A DNA stretch of 5,454 nucleotides from an uncultured Clostridia bacterium (GTDB lineage: Bacteria; Bacillota; Clostridia; Oscillospirales; Oscillospiraceae): contig CAMHRJ010000167.1 in the NCBI GenBank assembly GCA_946187475.1, positions 1 to 5,454 of the forward strand, read 5' to 3'. The notes beneath the pieces are model-generated. The model saw only the letters and a list, made by a program, of their open reading frames with translations, was not told where the DNA came from and did not search any database. The position numbers and the translations under genes were made by a program. Shown here in pieces: positions 1-4,667 of the stretch. Position 1 is the first letter of the stretch. Every line of letters begins with the position of its first letter.

Positions 1-692
1 CCAACGCCTTCATCCGGCGCTTTGCCGACGCGCCCCAGCAAAAGGCCGCACCTGTCGCCTCTGGCAGGGAGGAACTGACCCTGGAGCTGGCGGTCATCCG
101 CGGCATGCAGGGCGACGCCGGGCGAATCGCGAAGCAGATGATCCAGACGGCAGAACCCCTGTCTCTGGTGGAAAACCACCTGATTCCGGCCCTGGACCGG
201 GTGGGGGAGGACTATGAAAAGGGCGTGCTGTTCCTGCCCCAGCTTCTGAGCGCGGCCCAGGCGGCCCAAAGCGTCTTTGAGGTCATCCGCACGGCCCTGG
301 CAGAGAGCGGCGCAGAGCCCGTGAAGCGGGGGAGGCTGGCCATTGCCACTGTTCAGGGTGACATCCACGACATCGGCAAGAACATCGTCCGCACCGTGCT
401 GGAAAACTACGGCTATGAGGTCATCGACCTGGGCCGGGACGTGCCGCCGGAGGTGGTGGTGCAGACCGTGGAGACGGAGCAGCTGCGGCTGGTTGGCCTT
501 TCGGCCCTGATGACCACCACGCTCCCCGCCATGGAGGAAACCATCCGTCTGCTGAAAAAACTGCCGAACCCGCCCGTGGTCATGGTGGGCGGCGCGGTGC
601 TCACGCCGGAATACGCCGAACACATGGCAGCGGACTTTTACGCCAAGGACGCCAAGGAGTCCGCGGAGATCGTGAAAAAGGTCTTGGGATAA
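1..692 (+). CDS. metH: B12-dependent methionine synthase, C-terminal part (5' end outside window)
   Basis: The frame is open from base 3 to a TAA at 690-692 and runs off the left edge, so the ATG at 105 is internal. Seen: a helical cobalamin cap region (about bases 75-300, with the FLPQLL segment typical of these caps). A Rossmann-type B12-binding domain follows, with DIHDIG at 360-377 (the His codon at 366-368 would be the lower axial cobalt ligand), then LSALMTTT and VGGAVLT. Known: in MetH this domain carries the methyl group from 5-methyltetrahydrofolate to homocysteine in the cytoplasm. The protein ends just after the B12 domain, so it lacks the C-terminal AdoMet-binding reactivation domain of E. 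coli-type MetH; a separate protein would have to reactivate oxidised cobalamin. The fused folate/homocysteine gene downstream supports the assignment. The alternative is a stand-alone corrinoid protein of a methyltransferase system, but the open frame with a Pro/Ala-rich linker upstream favours a longer MetH. The substrate domains are not visible. Confidence 0.78.
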   Translation, partial: NAFIRRFADAPQQKAAPVASGREELTLELAVIRGMQGDAGRIAKQMIQTAEPLSLVENHLIPALDRVGEDYEKGVLFLPQLLSAAQAAQSVFEVIRTALAESGAEPVKRGRLAIATVQGDIHDIGKNIVRTVLENYGYEVIDLGRDVPPEVVVQTVETEQLRLVGLSALMTTTLPAMEETIRLLKKLPNPPVVMVGGAVLTPEYAEHMAADFYAKDAKESAEIVKKVLG

Positions 693-698
693 CTTGGT

Positions 699-727
699 AT
701 TTGTAGGGGCGATTCACGAATCGCCCG
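699..727. repeat. Short palindromic intergenic repeat (TTGTAGGGG type)
   Basis: Seven bases after the metH stop, ATTTGTAGGGG (699-709) leads into a perfect 9-bp palindrome, GGGCGATTC (707-715) and GAATCGCCC (718-726), around a 2-nt centre. The same 11-bp opening, ATTTGTAGGGG, recurs at 2811-2821 in the larger repeat after the next gene, so both appear to belong to one repeat family. No T-run follows, so it is not a classical intrinsic terminator, although as RNA it could protect the metH 3' end. Confidence 0.7.
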
Positions 728-749
728 GTGTAAAAACTTGCTGTGCACC

Positions 750-934
750 AAAAGAGATGTCATTGCGAACCGTCGCGCACGACGGTGTGGCAATCCGCAT
801 CCCCCGGCGGCGGAGTGAAGACTCGCAATCTATTGTGTGAAACGAATTCGCCCACGTTCGGGCAGAATCCTTTGATCAGCCCTGCAGGGAACGGATTGCC
901 ACGTCGCTTCGCTCCTCGCAATGACATTCTTTTT
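750..934. repeat. About 180-bp inverted-repeat element (CATTGCGA...GTGGCAATCCG family)
   Basis: The element has long imperfect terminal inverted repeats. The left arm runs from about 757 to 799: TGTCATTGCGA at 758-768 and GTGGCAATCCG at 787-797. The right arm runs from about 891 to 927: CGGATTGCCAC at 892-902 and TCGCAATGACA at 916-926. Inside each arm the segment between the two conserved blocks is itself hairpin-like and differs between arms. The core (803-890) includes a small bulged stem, ATTCGCCC (846-853) with GGGC and GAAT (860-868). No transposase is encoded. From general knowledge, palindromes with CATTGCGA and GGCAATC blocks recur between genes in many bacterial genomes, so this is best read as a non-autonomous, REP/MITE-like repeat. 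It fills most of the gap between the two methionine genes. No SAM riboswitch, T-box or obvious promoter is visible there. Confidence 0.75.
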
Positions 935-1005
935 TAGATTCTGCGAAGATCCAACTCCCCGATAAATTCAAACTTGAAGAAACACATCATAACGAGGCAA
1001 TCAAC

Positions 1006-2769
1006 ATGGACATTCGTGAATACTTGAAGCACGGCGGCCGTCTGATCTTCGACGGCGCCATGGCTACTTATTATAATAGTCTTCCCGGGCGGGAGCAGGT
1101 GCGCTGCGACACGGCGAACCTGGACCATCCGGAGGAGATCCTGGCCATCCACCGGGCCTATCTGGAGGCCGGCGCCCAGGCCCTGAAGACCAACACCTAC
1201 GGCGTCAGCGAGGACTACGCCGAGGGCCGGGCGGGAACCGGAGAGGTGCTGGCCCGTGCCGGCTGCCGGGTGGCGCTGGAGGCTGCCGCGCCCTATGACG
1301 CCCTGGTGTTCGGCGATCTGGGCCCCGCGCCCCAGAGCGGTATGCTCACACCGGGGGAGTGCTACTGCCGGGCCATCGACGTGATGCTGGACGCCGACGT
1401 CCGTCACTTCCTGCTGGAAACGCTGGGCTCTGACGACGGCGTGGCCGAGGCTGCCCGGCACCTGAAAGCCAAATGCCCGGAGGCATTTCTCATCGCATCC
1501 TTCACCGTGGGTTATGACGGCGTCAGCCGCGACGGCATTTTGGGCCAAGACCTGTACCAGCGGGCCTGCGCCGTGCCGGAGATCGACATCGTGGGCTTCA
1601 ACTGCGGTTCCGGCCCCCACCATCTGCTGGAGTTCCTGCGCACGCTGGAGTCGGGCGGCAGGACCATGTCCGTCATGCCCAACGCCGGCAACCCCACCAT
1701 CATCGGCCACCAGGCGGTCTACCACGGCACGCCGGAGTATTTTGCCGCCAAGATGCAGCAGATCGCGGCCCTGCCCGGCGTGAAGATCGTGGGCGGCTGC
1801 TGCGGCACCACGCCGGAGCACATCGCGGAGATGATCGCGGAGCTGAAGCGGAACCCGCCGGTGTCCGTGCAGGTCACGCCCCGCAGCGAGGCCGCCGTGG
1901 AGCGCAAGGCCGAGCCCAACCCCTTCTGGGAGAAGCTGGAGCAGGGCAAGCGGGTCATCGCCGTGGAGCTGGACCCGCCGGTGGACGATGAGATCGGCTT
2001 TTTCCTGGACGGCGTCCGCACGCTGAAAACCGCCGGGGCCGACATCGTCACCATTGCCGACTGCCCCATCGGCCGTCCCCGGGCGGACAGCAGCCTCCTG
2101 GCGGCCAAGGTGCGTCGGGAGCTGGACATGGACCCGCTGCCCCACATGACCTGCAGAGACCGGAACCTGAACGCCACCAAGGCCCTGCTGCTGGGGCTGA
2201 GCATCGAGGGCGTCCACAATGTCCTGCTGGTCACCGGCGACCCGATCCCTTCCGAGAACCGCGACGAGGTCAAGAGCGTCTTCAACTTCAACTCCCGGAA
2301 GCTGGCCCGCTTCGTCACCGGCCTCAACGAGACCACCCTCCGCACACCCTTCCGCATCTTCGCGGCCCTGAACGTGAATGCCAAGAACTTTGACATTCAG
2401 CTCCAGATGGCCAAGGAGAAGGAGGCGGCAGGCGTCAGCGGCTTTTTGACCCAGCCGGTGCTGTCCCCCGAGGGACTGGAAAACCTCCGGCGGGCCCGGG
2501 AGACCCTCAGCGGCAAGCTGCTGGGCGGCATCTTCCCGGTGGTGAGCCACCGCAACGCGCTGTTTTTAAATAATGAGATCGCCGGCATCCGGGTCAGCCA
2601 GGAGATCATCGACCGCTACGAGGGCAAGGATCGGGACGCCGCCGAGGCTCTGGCCGTGGAGATCTCCGCCGAGATCGCCGGGAAGATCGCCCCCTGCACC
2701 GACGGACTTTACATCATGACCCCCTTCAAGCGGGTGGCGTTAATCGAAAAGATCCTGAAGGCGATCTGA
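1006..2769 (+). CDS. Bifunctional homocysteine S-methyltransferase / methylenetetrahydrofolate reductase
   Basis: This 587-residue two-domain cytoplasmic enzyme resembles B. subtilis YitJ. Residues 1 to about 290 form a homocysteine methyltransferase barrel, with DGAMAT at 16-21 and the three expected zinc-ligand cysteines: C200 in NCGSG, and C265-C266 in GGCCGTT. Residues about 305-587 form a MetF-type TIM barrel. It has E321 in AVELDPP (the position of the conserved catalytic Glu), HMTCRDRN at 380-387 and VTGDP at 409-413, motifs linked to FAD and folate binding. The MetF half reduces 5,10-methylene- to 5-methyltetrahydrofolate; the N-terminal half would methylate homocysteine from a donor the sequence does not identify. 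The ATG at 1006 is preceded by GAGG (994-997) with 8 nt spacing, and no upstream in-frame start fits better. The upstream metH-like gene suggests a shared role in methionine synthesis. Both domains look intact. Two short A/T-rich codon runs (1064-1078 and 2563-2576) stand out in an otherwise GC-rich gene. Confidence 0.92.
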   Translation: MDIREYLKHGGRLIFDGAMATYYNSLPGREQVRCDTANLDHPEEILAIHRAYLEAGAQALKTNTYGVSEDYAEGRAGTGEVLARAGCRVALEAAAPYDALVFGDLGPAPQSGMLTPGECYCRAIDVMLDADVRHFLLETLGSDDGVAEAARHLKAKCPEAFLIASFTVGYDGVSRDGILGQDLYQRACAVPEIDIVGFNCGSGPHHLLEFLRTLESGGRTMSVMPNAGNPTIIGHQAVYHGTPEYFAAKMQQIAALPGVKIVGGCCGTTPEHIAEMIAELKRNPPVSVQVTPRSEAAVERKAEPNPFWEKLEQGKRVIAVELDPPVDDEIGFFLDGVRTLKTAGADIVTIADCPIGRPRADSSLLAAKVRRELDMDPLPHMTCRDRNLNATKALLLGLSIEGVHNVLLVTGDPIPSENRDEVKSVFNFNSRKLARFVTGLNETTLRTPFRIFAALNVNAKNFDIQLQMAKEKEAAGVSGFLTQPVLSPEGLENLRRARETLSGKLLGGIFPVVSHRNALFLNNEIAGIRVSQEIIDRYEGKDRDAAEALAVEISAEIAGKIAPCTDGLYIMTPFKRVALIEKILKAI

Positions 2770-2776
2770 GGAAGCT

Positions 2777-2938
2777 GCAGATTGGAGTTTACCGTTTGCA
2801 CTGAAATAGAATTTGTAGGGGAGGGGATTGCCCCTTCCGCCAGACAAATGCCTGTGTTAACGGGAGGGGCAAGCCCCTCCCCTACGAGCACCATCGAAGT
2901 GCGGCATAATCCATCACTCTGATAAACTCCAATTTGAA
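2777..2938. repeat. Nested inverted-repeat element after the homocysteine methyltransferase/MTHFR gene
   Basis: There are two concentric palindromes. The inner one pairs 2815-2839 (starts GTAGGGGAGGGG) with 2861-2885 (ends CCCCTCCCCTAC): 25 positions with one mismatch and one G-U pair around a 21-nt loop. The outer one pairs ATTGGAGTTTA (2781-2791) with TAAACTCCAAT (2923-2933), an 11-bp perfect match. The opening ATTTGTAGGGG is identical to the repeat after metH at 699-709. As RNA the inner stem would be very stable and could stop exonucleases or block read-through towards the S10 operon, but no T-run follows it. No protein-coding signal is present. Confidence 0.8.
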
Positions 2939-2991
2939 CGCGCCGGGCACAACATATCGTGCCGAAATCGACGAAAACCCCACATCTTCCG

Positions 2992-3022
2992 TTCTCTCCG
3001 TTTTCTACAAAAACGGAGAGAA
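2992..3022 (+). terminator. Possible intrinsic terminator hairpin upstream of the S10 promoter
   Basis: TTCTCTCCGTTTT (2992-3004) and AAAACGGAGAGAA (3010-3022) are perfectly complementary over 13 bp with a 5-nt loop. The downstream tract ATTTTCTG is only moderately T-rich, so termination is plausible but weak. It would insulate the S10 promoter from transcription of the methionine gene. The alternative is a member of a CTCTCC..GGAGAG repeat family, because a similar stem occurs after rpsJ at 3768-3805. Confidence 0.45.
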
Positions 3023-3080
3023 ATTTTCTGCAAAAAAGTAGAAAATTTTTCTTGACTTTTTGGGACACCTCTGATATTCT
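3021..3080 (+). promoter_or_regulatory. Sigma-A-type promoter of the S10 operon with A/T-rich UP-like element
   Basis: The -35 box TTGACT (3052-3057, 5 of 6 consensus bases) and the -10 box TATTCT (3075-3080, 4 of 6) are separated by an optimal 17 bp. The -10 is preceded by TGA (3072-3074), giving the extended -10 TGN motif. The upstream 30 bases (3021-3050) are A and T tracts, as in UP elements of strong ribosomal promoters. They also form an 11-bp imperfect inverted repeat (3021-3031 with 3038-3048). Transcription would start near 3087. Confidence 0.72.
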
Positions 3081-3236
3081 ATGAAAGCGCCTGTGCGAAA
3101 GTATGGGTGTATTATGCGATGAAGCGGGAGATTGCAGCGATTCGCTGGTAACTTCCGTGGAGTATGTCCGCTGCGGAGCGATCCGCAGGCAATCGGGCGG
3201 CTGAAAGCGCTTGCACTGCGTATATCACCCGCACGC

Positions 3237-3263
3237 TGCCGGCTGAAAAGCCGGTAAGTTTTT
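3237..3263 (+). terminator. Candidate attenuator hairpin in the S10 leader
   Basis: An 8-bp stem (3237-3244 with 3249-3256, including one G-U pair) is closed by a GAAA tetraloop, and TTTTT follows at 3259-3263 after a 2-nt spacer. This is the layout of a weak intrinsic terminator inside the leader, before rpsJ. An upstream CGGCT (3198-3202, part of a CGGCTGAAA repeat found again at 3240-3248) could pair with AGCCG (3249-3253) and compete with the stem, giving a possible but short antiterminator. Confidence 0.42.
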
Positions 3264-3358
3264 CGGGCGGGGTTTGATACGCACGGATAAGTGTACAGCT
3301 CTTTCACCCGTGCGAACCAATCTGGCAGGACCCAATGCTGCCAAACAAAATTCGTATC

Positions 3359-3364
3359 GGAGGA
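3359..3364 (+). promoter_or_regulatory. Ribosome binding site that sets the rpsJ start
   Basis: GGAGGA lies 7 nt before the ATG at 3372. The same frame stays open upstream to another ATG at 3291, but that one lies inside the leader stems and lacks a Shine-Dalgarno sequence. The S10 family begins at the second site. Confidence 0.9.
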
Positions 3365-3371
3365 ACACACA

Positions 3372-3686
3372 ATGGCAACCAACAAGAAGATGATCCGCAT
3401 TCGTCTGAAGGCTTACGACCACCAGCTGATCGACAAGGCCGCAGAGAAGATCGTCGAAACCGCAAAGCGCACGGAAGCCCGGGTCTCCGGCCCCATTCCG
3501 CTGCCCACCAAGACCGAGATCGTCACGATCCTGCGCGCTGTCCACAAATATAAAGACAGCCGCGAGCAGTTTGAGCGCCGCACCCACAAGCGCCTGATCG
3601 ACATCATGAACCCCACCCAGAAGACCGTCGAGGCTCTGACCACTCTGGAGCTGCCGGCCGGCGTTGAGATCGACATCAAACTGTAA
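3372..3686 (+). CDS. rpsJ: 30S ribosomal protein S10 (uS10)
   Basis: The protein has 104 residues, close to the 102-105 usual for S10. It is a component of the 30S head and, in other bacteria, also the NusE partner of NusB in antitermination. The sequence matches the family along its length: a KIRIRLKAYDH-like start (MIRIRLKAYDH), a SGPIPLPT segment leading into the long loop, HKRLIDIMNPTQKTV, and the C-terminal LPAGVEIDIKL strand. The central VTILRAVHKYKDSREQFE variant is the form I associate with Clostridia. It is the first gene of the S10 operon, driven by the promoter at 3052-3080 through a long structured leader. Unlike usual S10 operons, the next gene (rplC) does not follow directly but lies 243 nt away. 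No str-operon gene (fusA, tuf) lies immediately upstream. Confidence 0.98.
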   Translation: MATNKKMIRIRLKAYDHQLIDKAAEKIVETAKRTEARVSGPIPLPTKTEIVTILRAVHKYKDSREQFERRTHKRLIDIMNPTQKTVEALTTLELPAGVEIDIKL

Positions 3687-3929
3687 CGTCAGAACGGGCG
3701 CGCTCCGCTCCGTTTCCGCGGTTTGCGAAAGAGCCGCGAAAACTGCGCATCCGCTTCCCCGTTCTTCCTCTCCAAATTTTCCGGCAAGCGAAAAATTTGG
3801 GAGAGATTAACCCACCCACTACCCATCCCCGCAGCTTGCGTCTGCGGGCGGGTCAAGTCAGAAGCCTCTGTCAGCGCCGGGCCACCGGGCTGTTAAGCGG
3901 TCTGACCAATAACCTGAAGGAGGATACCT
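3687..3929 (+). promoter_or_regulatory. Structured rpsJ-rplC intergenic region, possible RNA regulatory element
   Basis: This 243-nt gap has no convincing gene or promoter but several stems. AGAACGGG (3691-3698) pairs with CCCGTTCT (3758-3765) and encloses CGCGG (3717-3721) with CCGCG (3734-3738). CTCTCCAAATTTT (3768-3780) pairs with 3792-3805 with one bulged G. CCCGCAG (3828-3834) pairs with CTGCGGG (3842-3848). GTCAGA (3857-3862) pairs with TCTGAC (3901-3906) and encloses a bulged 8-bp stem (3872-3880 with 3885-3892). The region ends with the strong Shine-Dalgarno AAGGAGG at 3917-3923, 6 nt before rplC. None of the stems is followed by a T-run. It could be an autoregulatory site for L3 or L4, an RNA-processing site that uncouples S10 from the rest, or accumulated repeat sequence. 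Which of these applies cannot be told from one sequence. Confidence 0.5.
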
Positions 3930-4649
3930 ATGAAACATGCCATCATTGGCAAGAAGGTCGGCATGACGCAGATCTTCGATGAAGCAGGCAAGGTCGTTCC
4001 CGTCACTGTGATCGAGGCCGGCCCCTGCACGGTCACCGCCAAGGCGACCGAGGAAAAGGAAGGCTATAACGCCGTCCAGCTCGGCTACGAGGACGTCGCC
4101 GAGAAGAAGCTGACCAAGCCGGAGAAGGGCCACCTGGACAAGGCCGGCGTTGGTTACAAGAAGCACCTCAAGGAGTTCCGTCTCGAGGATTGCGCCGCTC
4201 TGAATGTGGGCGATGTTGTGAAGGCTGACGTGTTCGCCGAGGGCGACAAGGTCGACGTGACCGGCATCAGTAAGGGCAAAGGCTACGCCGGCGTCGTCAA
4301 GCGCTTCGGCCAGGGCCGTACCCCCACCACCCACGGCGGCGGCCCTGTCCACCGTCACGCCGGCTCCATGGGCTCCAGCACCGATCCCTCCCGCATCTTC
4401 CCCGGCAAAAAGCAGGCCGGCCACATGGGCGTGGAGCAGGTCACCGTGCAGAACCTGGACATCGTCAAGGTTGACCCCGAGCTCAATATGATTGTCATCC
4501 GCGGCGCGATCCCCGGCCCCAAGGGCGGCATCGTGTACGTGAAGAGCACCGTCAAGACCCAGATCGTCAAGAAGGGCGACGCCGGTGTCTCCTCCAACCC
4601 GCAGAAGGCTTCCGGCCGCAACCCGCAGAAGGCTTCCGCCAGAAAGTAA
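3930..4649 (+). CDS. rplC: 50S ribosomal protein L3 (uL3) with extended C-terminal tail
   Basis: L3 is an early-assembling 23S rRNA-binding protein whose long loop reaches the peptidyl-transferase region. Seen: the N-terminal MKHAIIGKKVGMTQIFDE signature, GKGYAGVVKRFGQ, the extended loop HGGGPVHRHAGSMG (from H135), FPGKKQAGHMGVEQVTVQNL, and the terminal barrel strands. The protein has 239 residues, against about 205-215 for most bacterial L3. The excess is a basic, low-complexity tail after VKSTVK. That tail holds a tandem duplication, NPQKASGR (223-230) then NPQKASAR (231-238), ending in a final Lys. The ATG is preceded by AAGGAGG (3917-3923). The large structured gap upstream could serve as its own leader. 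rplD follows after 18 nt. Confidence 0.98.
   Translation: MKHAIIGKKVGMTQIFDEAGKVVPVTVIEAGPCTVTAKATEEKEGYNAVQLGYEDVAEKKLTKPEKGHLDKAGVGYKKHLKEFRLEDCAALNVGDVVKADVFAEGDKVDVTGISKGKGYAGVVKRFGQGRTPTTHGGGPVHRHAGSMGSSTDPSRIFPGKKQAGHMGVEQVTVQNLDIVKVDPELNMIVIRGAIPGPKGGIVYVKSTVKTQIVKKGDAGVSSNPQKASGRNPQKASARK
4595..4638 (+). repeat. In-frame 24-bp tandem duplication at the 3' end of rplC
   Basis: The 20-mer CAACCCGCAGAAGGCTTCCG occurs at 4595-4614 and again, identically, at 4619-4638. The period of 24 bp equals eight codons, so the frame is kept. The exact match at all 20 bases, including third positions, points to a recent slippage or duplication event. A basic peptide repeat in the L3 tail is the result. 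Confidence 0.9.
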
Positions 4650-4667
4650 GGAAAGGAGAGATAGAAC

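Larger units (their letters stand above)
3087..3371 (+). promoter_or_regulatory. Structured 5' leader of the S10 operon mRNA
   Basis: The stretch of about 285 nt between promoter and rpsJ has no convincing ORF but can form five successive stems. A: 3124-3130 with 3152-3158, continuing to 3135-3139 with 3143-3147. B: CTGCGGA (3171-3177) with TCCGCAG (3182-3188), a perfect stem with a GCGA tetraloop. C: 3237-3244 with 3249-3256, with a GAAA tetraloop. D: CGCACGG (3280-3286) with CCGTGCG (3308-3314), extended past a 4-nt bulge by 3291-3293 with 3305-3307. E: TGGCAG (3323-3328) with CTGCCA (3338-3343). Two stems carry GNRA tetraloops, which supports a folded RNA. S10-operon leaders are known L4-dependent regulators in E. 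coli. An equivalent role here is inference, because no homology to the E. coli leader is evident. Confidence 0.6.

Noticed and set aside
743..937. 64-codon open frame on the + strand between the methionine genes
   Set aside because: It lies almost wholly inside the 750-934 inverted repeat, lacks a Shine-Dalgarno sequence, and its peptide (GLPRRFAPRNDI-like end) is simply a translation of the repeat.
693..1005. SAM riboswitch or T-box upstream of the methyltransferase/MTHFR gene
   Set aside because: Such elements are common before Firmicute methionine genes, but no S-box core, T-box (TGG-containing) sequence or terminator with a T-run is visible. Repeats occupy most of the gap.
1072..1077. 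TATAAT inside the methyltransferase/MTHFR gene as an internal promoter
   Set aside because: It is encoded by Tyr-Tyr-Asn-Ser codons and has no convincing -35 box 16-18 bp upstream (the bases there read TCGACG). Probably chance.
934..2550. 538-codon open frame on the - strand
   Set aside because: It is an antisense shadow of the GC-rich methyltransferase/MTHFR gene. The peptide is a low-complexity His/Gly/Leu/Gln mix, while the + strand frame has all family motifs.
3291..3371. Upstream ATG extending S10 by 27 residues
   Set aside because: It lies within leader stem D, has no ribosome binding site, and adds residues the S10 family does not have. GGAGGA before 3372 fixes the start.
2709..3587. 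Overlapping - strand open frames across the S10 promoter, leader and rpsJ
   Set aside because: They run through palindromic repeats, the promoter and rpsJ antisense, with no recognisable domain or ribosome binding site.
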